From Ostrinia nubilalis (lineage: Eukaryota; Arthropoda; Insecta; Lepidoptera; Crambidae): a DNA stretch of 64,000 bases. A model generated the notes under the pieces. The model did not search any database and was not told where the DNA came from. It saw nothing but the letters and a program-made list of their open reading frames with translations. Of the stretch, positions 33,241 through 42,994 are shown one piece after another; positions within the stretch are counted from its first letter, which is position 1, and every line of letters starts with the position of its first letter. The translations under genes were made by a program, and so were the position numbers. The stretch lies in the NCBI RefSeq assembly GCF_963855985.1, contig NC_087118.1, positions 10,870,501-10,934,500 of the forward strand. Reading direction: 5' to 3'.

Positions 33241-34104
33241 CAAGCTCTTGAGGTACCCAACAATTAAAAAATAAAAAATGTTTACGTGAAACGGAACGTA
33301 GTAACTGAACAACACTATAAAAAATAATGTAACAAAAGTATAAAACACATTTCTGGACGAACCTGACAATGTCATAAGTCACAACTAATGACTCCATTAT
33401 TGTATGACTCACCATATTGTATTCCACAACCAGTAACATCTGGGGGCACGGCAGTGCCCCCGCCAAGTCGAGCGCGAAGCAAACACTGCCGTACCATCCT
33501 TTACTGGAACCATTTCGCCGCATTTTCAGGCCCCTATTTGAGAACCTCTGGATAAGACCAGAACGCAGAAATTTTCGTCATCTAGTAAGCTATAATCACG
33601 TACTTAAAATCCAAAATTTCAAGTCTGTTGGTCATTTAGTTCCGAAGTTAAGCGAAAGCAAAGTTTCGCATTTACGACACTCACTCACTGATAATCATCA
33701 AAATAGAACTAGTACTTCCCATAAACTCAGAGAGCTGAAATTTGGTACAGAGTTAGGGTTTAATGGCCACATAAAGGGAAAACTATAAAAACTAGGAAAA
33801 TCGAAGATCTGGAGTAACACCACATTCATAATAAATACTACTCCGGCACCGTGGTATTCGCCTGTATCGCTCACCGCTAGATGGCGCTAGCACTAGCAAG
33901 CGGTGTCCAGATTTTTTTCCTTTCTAGAGCCCCCCGTCGATTAAGTTGAATGTTGTGTAATTTGCATTTCGTTGATTTCGTTTATTATATTGTAAGGTTC
34001 GCTAAGGTTATGTTATTAAAACAATTCTGATTCGTTGTCCATTTTAAAGGTCGTTGAGTTTATTTGTGTTTAATATCGTAAAAAATGTCGATAAAACGAC
34101 GACG
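33241..34104. other. Intergenic DNA with interspersed-repeat text
   Basis: From about 33515 to 33790 the sequence (GCATTTTCAGGCCCCTATTT, then CATAAACTCAGAGAGCTGAA) resembles a common lepidopteran repeat, from memory only. No gene is supported. Confidence 0.3.
33442..33461. repeat. Short GC hairpin
   Basis: GGGGGCAC and GTGCCCCC flank a four-base loop (GGCA). It lies in a minus-strand open frame with a donor-like AATATG|GTGAGTC at its end (near 33410), but the frame is not otherwise supported. Confidence 0.6.
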
Positions 34105-34508
34105 TTAAATAATTTTGCCACTTTCTACAAAAAGAAGTGAAATCCCACCAAAAACATTCTGTAAAAAACTAGCCAAGTCTCGATGGAACTGCTTGTTTAT
34201 CTCTAAAAAGTAATGAAATCTAGACAAAGTCGTGCCAAGTCTATGGTTCCTTACTGCGATTTCTTTATTATTATAGTTAATGTTGTGTGACTTGGCCGTT
34301 GAAGGGTACAAAACCAGGTAATCCATGACACCATTGCACCAATCTGTCGCCAGAACCGCTACCCATTGGCAGGCCTGGCTCACTCCGCGCGGTACATCCG
34401 ATAATTACCTACAGCGAAGCGCCCCGCCGGCGGGTATTATATCAGTCGAGTGTCACGCGCTGGCGTGCGTTGTAGTACCTAATTCTATGATCGAAGTATT
34501 ATTTAAAA

Positions 34509-34605
34509 ATGGACATAAAGAGAAAGAAATATTGTGTTTAAATTCGAAAAGAAATCTACCGGATTTATCTTTTTTTTCGCTTCCCAAAGATGCTGAAAGG
34601 TATGT
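34509..34605 (+). pseudogene. THAP-like first exon, broken
   Basis: ATG at 34509 begins MDIKRKKYCV, then a stop. In a neighbouring frame SKRNLPDLSFFSLPKDAER follows, which matches the 'FSFPKDPER' part of a THAP finger. It ends at a fair donor (AAAG|GTATGTT). Part of the first zinc-binding segment is missing. It could be the start of a host or transposon THAP gene; no later exon was found. Confidence 0.45.
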
Positions 34606-34674
34606 TGGCCATGTAGGTAATTAATAATTCTTAGGATAGTATAGGAACCTAACCATGACTACTGCTCAGAATGC

Positions 34675-34785
34675 GTTCGTTAGTTTCAGCCAAATGACGT
34701 CCACTGCTGGACAAAGGCCTCTCCCAAGGTTTTCCATAATGAATGCGTACTTACATACATACGTATCATGAGGTACGTACCTCAT
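34675..34785. repeat. LINE-derived repeat fragment
   Basis: The phrase ATGACGTCCACTGCTGGACA followed by AAGGCCTCTCCCAAGG is one of the most frequent repeats in lepidopteran genomes (from memory, RTE-type LINE related). The fragment is short and sits inside the inverted-repeat spacer. Confidence 0.5.
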
Positions 34786-35417
34786 GACATATAAGTAGAT
34801 TAATTATTTTTTTCACTAGACAGCAACCCTAACAGCGTAAGAAGAGTTCAGAGGCACGCGATAGAAAGAGACAAAACTTGTAGGTGAATAAAATTGTAGG
34901 TACGTAGTGCTGTGCGAGCTGAATTCCACTGTATCGCGTCGCAGCAAGATTCGCATTTATTTAAATCGTCTTGCGGAGTAATCCTTCTGTACCTGTACTA
35001 TTACTTATTCTGTGCCATTGGCGATGGAAAATTGCCACTTGGAAAACGTTGATTCAATAACCAGTCAATTGTAGGCTCAATAAAGCTGCGTATTTCAATA
35101 ATACTTATTGTATGATTATCTTAATAAAGATTGTTCAACGGCCAAGTCACACAACATTAACTATAATAATAAAGAAATCGCAGTAAGGAACCATAGACTT
35201 GGCACGACTTTGTCTAGATTTCATTACTTTTTAGAGATAAACAAGCAGTTCCATCGAGACTTGGCTAGTTTTTTACAGAATGTTTTTGGTGGGATTACTT
35301 ATTACATCTAACTAATGACTACCATAACTATTACTTTATGACTCCCTAACTTAACTAGTTTACAGGTCTCTATGATGAAGTCTAATTTACCAAGTCATTA
35401 GTAAATACGGATAGTAG

Positions 35418-35425
35418 TATAAATA
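35418..35425 (+). promoter_or_regulatory. TATA box candidate for Polinton-like element
   Basis: TATAAATA lies about 75 bp before the first ATG of the element's leftmost frame (35499) and in the same direction. Spacing would put a start site near 35450. This is motif evidence only. Confidence 0.35.
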
Positions 35426-35498
35426 CATTCAGAAAACACAACTAACTTACTTTTAAAAATAAATTCTGGCAGTGAACTTGTAACATACCTATCTAATA

Positions 35499-35858
35499 AT
35501 GAACAATAACCAGTGTAGCAGTGTACTTTTTTCATCATCTCATGATGATGAAAATGATTTACATTGTCCTTATTTTGATAATATTCTACTTGAAACTTGT
35601 AAAAAGGTTGAAGAAGAATTCGATCCCTATTTCGACAAAGAGCTAGTGCAATTGTGTGAAAATGTTGAAGATTTCGATCCCTATTTCGATAAAGACCTAG
35701 TGCAATTGTGTGAAGATGTAGAAAAAAGGATGTCTAGTTTACCCAGCATTGTTTTGAAACGCAAATCTAATTATAGTATAACATATCCTAATCCAAAACG
35801 ACAACGACTTGATAAAGCGTCCAATTTGAGTGATGTTGCAGATATACCACAAAAGTAG
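35499..35858 (+). CDS. Small acidic protein with duplicated motif
   Basis: This 119-codon frame is Asp/Glu-rich and contains a tandem motif, EFDPYFDKELVQLCENVE followed by DFDPYFDKDLVQLCEDVE (about residues 40-75), with a third, weaker match just before (CPYFDNILLETCKKVEE). It ends with a basic patch (KRQRLD), a possible nuclear signal. The stop codon lies beside GTAAGT, and an acceptor-like CTACAG occurs at 35946, so splicing to the next frame is possible. The phases do not fit as written. It is probably the N-terminal part or partner of the polymerase gene. The family is unknown. Confidence 0.45.
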   Translation: MNNNQCSSVLFSSSHDDENDLHCPYFDNILLETCKKVEEEFDPYFDKELVQLCENVEDFDPYFDKDLVQLCEDVEKRMSSLPSIVLKRKSNYSITYPNPKRQRLDKASNLSDVADIPQK

Positions 35859-35946
35859 GTAAGTTTTAAACTTTGATAGGTAATATATTTCTCATAAAAT
35901 GTCAAATGTTTAGATACTAAAATTGTTTATTTCATATTGTCTACAG

Positions 35947-38900
35947 TGTCCACGTACAATGTGGTGGAGGTGCACAAAACTTTGATGAACCATCAACTTC
36001 TAGAGGTGTTGCAGAAGATACATCACAAACTGAGAACAATGATATTGTTTCCTGTTCAGCATGTAACATCTATATCTATATTAAAAAAAGGTATTTAGCA
36101 AATAATTTTAAAAGTAACCGTCATAAAAGTAATACTTTTCAAATTCATAATGATTTGCCAAATGTTACTCTGATTGAATCTGCATTCGGAAAAAGAATTT
36201 TAACATATAGGATTACTTCAATAGCAGATGCAAGAGATCTGGAAACTGTTGAAACATTTGTTAATTCAATAAATGATAATTTAATTAAGTTATTTACAGA
36301 TTGTATATTAAAGTTAACTTCATTTTATGTGCAAATTTCGTTCAACAAACTAAAAATTCGTTCAATATTTTTGATTTTCAAACACAAAATTATATTATTT
36401 CTGAATCTGACGATATTCATATATTTCTCAGTTCACTGAAAGAAACTTTAGAACATAGAGTGAGTGAATTTGAGAAAAAAGATAGTGGATGGAGTCTTAA
36501 AGATATAATTAGTTTAGACATGAATATTAACAAATTTAATCCTTTGCATGCGTCATCATTTATTGAATTACCTCATGATATTAGATTAAAAAAGGCTATT
36601 GTTAACGTTAAAAACGCTGATGTACAATGTCTGAAGTGGGCTTTACTTTCTGCATTATATCCAGTATCGAAAAACGCTGATCGTGTAAATTCTTATATAA
36701 TAAATGAAAATAAATTAAAATTTGACGGGGTTCAGTTTCCAGTTAAATTAGCAGATATTTCTAAAGTAGAGAAATTAAATAATATAAGTATCAATGTTTT
36801 TGGTTTAGAATTTAACGATGACAATAAAAAACACAATGTAATTGGACCGTTACATTTTACGAAATCTAGAAAATCCAATCATATAAATTTACTCTATTTT
36901 ACTAATGGGAATAATGGACATTACTGTTATATTAAAAATTTGTCTCGACTAGTCAGTAGACAGATCACTTCACGCAATGGTGCTATCCATATATGTGATG
37001 GTTGTTTACTATATTTCCCTAGTACTAATGCCCTTACTCTTCATCAGGAAAATGATTGTACACATATTCGTACGGTGTTGCCCAATTCAAACGTATTTAA
37101 AAAAAGATTGGTTCGGTAAAAATGTTCCTAATGATAAAATATATTTTGATACATTTAATAAAAAGAAGAGAGTTCCTTTTGTAATTTACGCTAACTTCGA
37201 ATCATTGTTAAAACCAATTTCTTCTTGTTCTGTGGATCCTAATAAATCATCAACCACAAATATTCAGATACATGATGTGTACAGTTTTGGTTATTATATT
37301 AAATGTTCATATAATTAATGATAATCTTTCAAAATATGTAACGTATAGCGGAGAAAATTGTTCTGATGTCTTTTTACGTAAACTTCAAGATGATTTAAAA
37401 GTGATATGTAGGAAAAATTGTTTTCAAACTGCACCTCTCCCTCTCACATTTGAAAATAAAAAATATATTGAAAAAGCCACTGTGTGTTACATATGTGAGA
37501 AAACTCTAATATCCGAACAACATATTGATCACGATTGGTACACGGGATCTTTTCTTGGAGTATCTCATGAAAATTGTAGTAGAAAATTTCATAAAATTGA
37601 TTTTATACCTGTTATATTACATAATCTCAGTAATTACGATGCTCATTTTATAGTTCACGCGTTAAATTTTGCCGAAGGCGAAGTTCAAATAATTCCTCAA
37701 AATAAGGAAAAATATATCTCTTTTTCAAAAGTTCTCCATGTAAATGATCAAAAAGTAAACTTAAGATTTATCGATTCCTTTAAATTTTTATCAAGTAGTT
37801 TAGATTCCTTAGCGAGTAATTTAAACAATGATCAGTTTATTGAACTGCGAAAACAATATCCCAACGAAAACCATTTTAATCTGTTAAAAAGAAAAGGTGT
37901 TTTCCCTTATGAATTTATTACTTCATTTGAAACATTAAATTCAACATCACTTCCAGAAATGGAGGATTTTTATAGTTCACTAACTGATTTAACTATTTCT
38001 GATGAAGACTACACTCATGCAAAAAAAGTTTGGTCTCAGTTCCGATGTTCGAATATGATGGAATATTCCAACCTGTACCTAAAAACAGATGTATTGCTTT
38101 TAAGTGACATATTTGAAAATTTCAGGAATGTTTGTATAAAAACTTATGGATTGGATCCTGCACATTATTATACTGCACCTGGATTAAGCTGGGATGCTAT
38201 GCTTAAGTTTACACAAACTAAACTAGAGTTGTTAACAGATTTTGATAAAATAGCCTTCATAAAATCGGGTATTAGAGGTGGTGTATCTCAGTGCAGTAAT
38301 CGTTATGCTAAAGCTAATAATCCCTACATGGAAAATTTTAAAGTTGATGAACCTCTTTCATATCTAACGTATTTAGATGCAAACAATTTGTATGGTTGGG
38401 CAATGTCCCAATTCTACCTATTTCCCAATTTGAATGGGTGAAAAATGATGTTGATTTTAATGTATCAATAACTTCAGATATTGGATACATATTAGAAGTA
38501 GATTTAGAATATCCTCATTATCTTCATGATAGTCATTCCGATTTTCCGTTATGTCCTGAAAATATTTGTGTTGGTGAATCTAAGGAACGAAAGTTAGTTC
38601 CAAATTTAGATGATAAGAAGAAATATATTATACATTATAGAAATCTTATACAATGTTTAGAATTAGGAATAAAATTAACAAAAGTTCATCGAGTTTTAAA
38701 ATTCAAACAAAGTCCGTGGTTGAAGAAATATATAGATTTAAATACTAATTTACGTACACTGGCAACATCTGATTTCGAAAAAGACTTTTACAAGTTAATG
38801 AACAATTCGATATTTGGAAAGACAATGGAAAACATTGAAAAAAGAGTTAATGTGAAGCTTTTAACACATTGGGAAAATAATGGTAAAACAACAGGTGTTC

Positions 38901-39571
38901 AAAGTTTAATTGCGAAACCTGAATTTCATAGTTTATCAATTTTTTCGGAAAATTTAGTAGCGGTCCAGTTAAAAAAAACAAAACTTTAATTTAATAAACC
39001 CATATATTTAGGATTTAGCATATTAAATATTTCAAAAACATTAATTCACTACAAATATATGAAGAAGAAGTTCCAAAATTTAAAGCTGTTATATACAGAC
39101 ACAGACAGTCTTGTTTATCAGATATTTTGTAGAGATTTTTATGATGAAATTAAACCAGATCTAGAAAACCATTTTGATACCTCCGACTATAAGATAGATA
39201 ACATTTATGCTTTTCCTTTAGTTAATAAGAAGAAATTAGGATATTTCAAAGATGAACATAATGGTAATATATTTATTGAATTTGTAGGTTTACGATCAAA
39301 AATGTATGCTATGAGGGTAAATAATAAAATAATATCAAAAGCCAAAGGGGTTAATAAAAGTGTGATAAAAAAATTAAAGTTTGATAGTTATAAGTCTTGC
39401 TTATTCGATAAAAATATTCAACTTGCTGAAATGTATCGATTTAAATCCATGAAACATGTTATTTTTACTCAAAAAATTAACAAAATATGTTTGTCATATA
39501 ATGACTCCAAGCGCTACATTATACCGGATTCAACTGAAACATTAGCTTGGGGTCATTATTCATTAAAGTGA
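35947..39571 (+). pseudogene. Protein-primed family B DNA polymerase, broken
   Basis: About 1,150 codons of homology run through five or more frames. The N-terminal part has a zinc-finger-like block (CSACN ... RHKSN). Exonuclease-type text follows (PVILHNLSNYDAHFIVHAL, 37610-37670). The polymerase part has a TPR-region-like block (YLKTDVLLLSDIFENFR), motif A (YLDANNLYGWAMS, near 38380), motif B (LMNNSIFGKTMEN, near 38795) and motif C (LYTDTDSLVYQI, near 39085). Frameshifts lie near 36300, 37100, 37310 and 38415, and a TAA interrupts one frame at 38987. Such polymerases copy linear DNA from a terminal protein. The motifs are intact, but the reading frame is not. Confidence 0.88.
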
Positions 39572-39695
39572 TTTACTAACCTAATTTTATAAAGTTATTT
39601 TAAAAGTGTTTTAATAATATATAATTAGTTAACTAGATTTAAGTAATGTATCTTTATGTGATGTGTGTCTAATAATCTGTTAATCAATATTGAGA

Positions 39696-39701
39696 AATAA
39701 A
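39696..39701 (+). terminator. Polyadenylation signal after polymerase frame
   Basis: AATAAA lies 125 bp after the end of the polymerase frame and before the ATPase start, in a very AT-rich gap where such hexamers arise by chance. Confidence 0.3.
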
Positions 39702-39792
39702 ATTATTTTTATAACTGATGATATTTACTTTTATTTCATATTCCATTCAATTTTAGTTCAGAGTACACGTTTTAATTCCTACATAGTTAATT

Positions 39793-40388
39793 ATGTTTCA
39801 TTTTGAACATCCTTTCACAGCTATTGTTGCTGGTCCTAGTGGTTGTGGTAAATCAAATTTTGTATGTGGGTTTATTAAAAATATCAAACAAATGTGTAAT
39901 GTAGGATTTCAAAATATCTTGTGGTGTTATGATGAAATGCAACCACTGTACAATTTCAATAATGTTAATTATTATCAGGGTATTCCTAATTTAAAAATGT
40001 TTGATGGAAAGGAACCTCAACTTATAATAATTGATGATCTCATGAGGGAAATTGATGGTCGTGTTGTCGATTATTTCACCAGGGAAAAGGGCAACGAGAT
40101 ATCTCATTAAACTCAAGTTACATCATTTACTTCAAAAATCCCCGAGATAGAACACAAATTCGATATCTAAGTCGTCAACTTTCCCCAGAAAACTCAAAGT
40201 TTGTTGAGGATGCTTATAGAGATGCCACCAATAAAGCTCATGGTTATCTAATGATTGACTTGAAACAAAATACTGAAGATATGTATCGTTTCAAAACAAA
40301 TGTATTTCCAAATGAGTACACCATCTGTTACATTGCTAAGAAGGGATATAAATACAGTGCATACCAACAAAAAGATCTCATTTCATAA
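39793..40388 (+). pseudogene. Packaging ATPase (FtsK/HerA, A32-like), broken
   Basis: The frame starts MFHFEHPFTAIVAGPSGCGK with a Walker A motif (GPSGCGKS) about 14 residues in. Walker B (QLIIIDDLM) follows near residue 75. The first frame fails near 40080, after VVDYF. The rest of the protein continues in another frame (YIIYFKNPRDRTQIRYLSRQ, near 40120) to a TAA at 40386-40388. A small deletion that removed the sensor region explains the shift. In Polintons and related viruses this enzyme pumps DNA into the capsid. This copy is not functional. Confidence 0.85.
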
Positions 40389-40390
40389 CA

Positions 40391-40717
40391 ATGATTACAC
40401 GAGTTACTACACATAAAGATTTTCTAAAAGCATTACATGTACTTAAACCGAAATTTCGTAAAGCATTATTAAAATCTTGTAACCAAGAAGAAATAAATTG
40501 TATTTGTGAATGCATTTATAATGTTATTCATGGTAAAATACCCATTCCAGATAAAGAAAAACAAAAATTAAATAAATATAAAAACATTCTCAGAAAACTT
40601 ATTTCTAGAGGAAAAAATAATTTAAGGAAGAAAATAATTATACAGAGAGGTGGTGCTTTCTTACCCATCATCATAGGATCTGTTTTAAGTGCATTATTTA
40701 ATTCGATTGTCAAATAA
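40391..40717 (+). CDS. Small basic protein with hydrophobic tail (pX-like)
   Basis: This intact frame of 108 codons starts 2 bp after the ATPase stop. Its N-terminal half is helical and Lys/Cys-rich (FRKALLKSCNQEEINCICEC). A basic stretch follows (KLISRGKNNLRKKIIIQR), then Gly-Gly and a hydrophobic end (FLPIIIGSVLSALFNSIV). The basic-GG-hydrophobic layout resembles the small core protein called pX in adenoviruses and the PX protein of Polinton/adintovirus-type elements, which suggests DNA binding or membrane activity in a particle. That is inference from layout. It is unbroken in a damaged element. Confidence 0.5.
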   Translation: MITRVTTHKDFLKALHVLKPKFRKALLKSCNQEEINCICECIYNVIHGKIPIPDKEKQKLNKYKNILRKLISRGKNNLRKKIIIQRGGAFLPIIIGSVLSALFNSIVK

Positions 40718-40722
40718 AATAC

Positions 40723-41505
40723 ATGATGGAGAATGCCAAGAAAATGATATTAATTGAACCTGAAGCAATAGAAAAACTAAAAAATGATAACACAAACAGC
40801 AATGTTCATAACTTGTCCCGCTTGGATGAAGAAATGCATAAAGTTTTAAAAACAAAAACCAATGACCGAGAAAAGTGGTCTCTTTATTTACAAGCATTAC
40901 AAAGATATTTGTATTTTATAAGTCAAGGTCGAAAACCTTTTGAAATACCCATACTATCTTTTGGTGAATCAGAAAATAATAAAAATGTGAGTAATCAAGA
41001 TCAGGGTTCAGAAATTAAACAAGACACCTCGAAGACAGACGAAAACAGTGACATTATCAATGAAAATTACACTAAATCACAATTAATCCAACTTCTACCT
41101 AAAACGTATAAAGTAAAAGGCGAACTTTTACTAGATATTTTGATGAAAAATAAAGATAAAATTTACTGGAACCAAGGAGGTACTGTTTTTATCAATAAAA
41201 AGGAGATTTACAAAAGCAACATAGTAGACTTACTGAATGATGTTATTAGACCTCTGAAAAATAGCTCTCCTATTGGTTGGGCAGAGTTTGCTTCAGTTTT
41301 AAAAGAGTTAAGAATACCTTTGAGTTACATAGGTAACCCAAGAAGAGCGACCTTTATTAATGTTATGTCTAATACTCCCGACTTTGGAAAGAGATTTGAA
41401 TCAAACGTAGAAAAAGAACCTGAATTTTCGACCCCCCATTCAAGTCCAATTATTAAAGAAAAAGTGAAAAAGAAGATAGACTGGCAGAAATGGACCCCTT
41501 ATTAG
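40723..41505 (+). CDS. Unknown 260-residue protein of Polinton-like element
   Basis: This intact frame begins MMENAKKMILIEPEAIEKLK. A helical N-terminus (NLSRLDEEMHKVLKTKTNDR, REKWSLYLQALQRYLYF) is followed by an acidic, Asn/Ser-rich linker (about residues 85-120). A compact second domain comes next (YKVKGELLLDILMKNKDKIY, then WNQGGTVFINKKE), and then a basic tail. There is no signal peptide or membrane segment. It starts 6 bp after the preceding frame and overlaps the integrase frame by 16 bp. I remember proteins of this sort beside Polinton-type genes but know no function. A structural or DNA-associated role is a guess. Confidence 0.55.
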   Translation: MMENAKKMILIEPEAIEKLKNDNTNSNVHNLSRLDEEMHKVLKTKTNDREKWSLYLQALQRYLYFISQGRKPFEIPILSFGESENNKNVSNQDQGSEIKQDTSKTDENSDIINENYTKSQLIQLLPKTYKVKGELLLDILMKNKDKIYWNQGGTVFINKKEIYKSNIVDLLNDVIRPLKNSSPIGWAEFASVLKELRIPLSYIGNPRRATFINVMSNTPDFGKRFESNVEKEPEFSTPHSSPIIKEKVKKKIDWQKWTPY

Positions 41506-41747
41506 AAATACACAATATTTACTATGATGTATCTCATCCTGCTGGATATGGTAGTTTAAATAAATTAAAAAATGCAATGAAAAGTAAAATGACTATTAAG
41601 GAAATAAAACAATGGTTGGAATCTCAGGAAACATACACCTTACATAAACCAGTACAACGTCGCTTTTCTAGGAACAAATATATCTTATCTAATTTAAACG
41701 AACTTTGGCAAGCTGATTTAAGTGATATGAGATCTTACAATGAATAA
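41490..41747 (+). pseudogene. Retroviral-type integrase, N-terminal part only
   Basis: The 85-codon frame overlaps the previous gene. It encodes IYYDVSHPAGYGSLNKLKNA and an EIKQWLESQETYTLHKPVQR block, then LNELWQADLSDM, which contains the first catalytic Asp. This is the usual start of a Polinton-type rve integrase. A TAA follows four codons later, directly beside a MITE, so the rest of the catalytic core is missing. Without it the element cannot integrate. Confidence 0.8.
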
Positions 41748-41749
41748 TA

Positions 41750-42125
41750 TTACTTTGTATTATTCTCTATCGTATTATCTTTGTAAAACCAAAAATCGCA
41801 TGTCTCTATCCCTATTACAACATTTGCTATGATCGTTTGAACAAAGGCCTGCCACAACATTTTTCTCCGCTACAGTTAGAGACAATTCTAATTTTAACTA
41901 AAATGCTTATTTTACTTTGAAATCTTTTGTTTTTATTTGAAATCTAACTTGTCTTTATCAAAATAACAAATCTAGAGCCATTTTCAGTTTCGTTGTTAAC
42001 GAAGCGTTGAATGGCGCGCCCGGAGAGGCTTAGTTCAAACGATCATTGCAAACGTTGTGATAGGGATAGAGACATGCGATTTTTGGTTTTACGAAGGTAA
42101 TACGATAGAGAATAATACAAAGTAA
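41750..42125. mobile_element. TA-flanked MITE, 376 bp
   Basis: Inverted ends of about 75 bp begin TTACTTTGTATTATTCTCTA and include AAAATCGCATGTCTCTATCC. TA lies on each side (41748-41749, 42126-42127). TA duplications fit Tc1/mariner-type MITEs. It ends the Polinton-like integrase frame. Confidence 0.85.
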
Positions 42126-42127
42126 TA

Positions 42128-42458
42128 AAAACCACCGGTTATAGGGGTATTTTTTGGAGAAATTTATCAAATAACCAAAAAAACACGAATTTAAAAGCAG
42201 ATTTTTTTCAAAAAGTTTAATTTTTTATTATTTGTTGGCCTTTTTTATGTATTTTATGTATTTTTTTAGTATTGCCTGTTATTTAGCATTATTACTGTTT
42301 TTATTTTATCAGGATATACCGCTTAGTTTAAAAGTTATTACGTTTTCTTTACAATAAGTAATTGGAAGAAAAAAAATTCTATAAAAAATTAAAAAAAAAT
42401 CTCAAAAATTTTTTGACCTCTTTTTTGTCGATAAAAATAGGTCTAGTTTCATCTATTT
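42128..42458. other. AT-rich gap between MITE and Gypsy C
   Basis: Only A/T runs and stops are visible. It may be remaining Polinton-like DNA or another element's end. No gene is seen. Confidence 0.4.
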
Positions 42459-42953
42459 TCATATGTACACTTTAACGTGACTCACACTGTATAATGCACC
42501 GTGTTGTGCTTTATTTATCTCACGGTGTACGCCAGAGGGCTTAGTCAGGGCCGGGTACTCTGCTAATAATTTGTGGTACTCACTGTTACCGGAAATGGCT
42601 TTGACGCTCGGTACGTGGCAGTTAGTAGGCGTGGCGGGTGAGCACAACGATGTCACGCTATCCATGAGTCGCCGGTTCCTGCAATCAACCAAAAGTCCAT
42701 AAAAAGCCATGAGGTCCGCACCAATTATTGGTCTGTCGACGTCAGCAACCAGAAAGTTCCATGAAAAATCTCGTCTCAATCCCAGGTCCAGGTGAAGTTT
42801 TAGAGTGCCGTAGGTATGAATAAGGCTTCCATTAGCGGCGGTAAGTATGTAATTTGTTGGAGATCTACGTTCACGAAGAAAACGACGTGGCAATACGCAG
42901 ACGTCCGAGCCTGTATCTATTAAAAACTGGACTTTAGTTTTTTTATCAGTCAC
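42459..42953 (-). pseudogene. Gypsy C protease and start of reverse transcriptase linker
   Basis: VQFLIDTGSDVCVLPRRFLR has the D-T-G active site near residue 14. YGTLKLHLDLGLRRDF and DRPIIGADLMAFYGLLVDC follow, the standard retropepsin end. The frame then covers the linker to reverse transcriptase (SGNSEYHKLLAEYPALTKPS) and stops at unrelated DNA near 42480. Reverse transcriptase, RNase H and integrase are absent on this side. Confidence 0.85.
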
Positions 42954-42994
42954 AAAAAGGCGGCTAGCTGAAGAAAGGCAGTCATTCGCCGCGC

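Larger units (their letters stand above)
34142..35298. repeat. Inverted repeat (165-bp arms) around a THAP fragment
   Basis: Positions 34142-34306 and 35133-35298 are reverse complements with very few differences (for example GGCCAAGTCACACAACATTA). The 826-bp spacer holds a THAP-like exon and a piece of LINE-type repeat. The right arm ends about 120 bp upstream of the putative promoter of the Polinton-like element. The arms might be a MITE pair or the ends of a separate element; I see no target duplication. Confidence 0.8.
35499..41747 (+). mobile_element. Polinton/Maverick-like element, decayed and truncated
   Basis: All frames point the same way. In order they are a small N-terminal protein, a protein-primed family B DNA polymerase, a packaging-type ATPase, a small basic/hydrophobic protein, a 260-residue protein and the start of a retroviral-type integrase. 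Polymerase, ATPase and integrase together define Polintons (known family fact). I see no major or minor capsid gene and no cysteine protease. The polymerase and ATPase are broken, and the integrase is cut at a MITE at 41750. No terminal inverted repeats were found. AT content is very high throughout, with codon use biased to A/T. Confidence 0.85.

Noticed and set aside
33146..33523. 125-codon minus-strand frame with donor-like end
   Set aside because: Only the first 37 codons precede a plausible donor, no partner exon or family is visible, and the region contains repeat-like DNA.
41750..42458. Continuation of the Polinton-like integrase beyond the MITE
   Set aside because: A few residues after 42126 could be forced into an integrase-like pattern, but stops are frequent and no catalytic motif appears.
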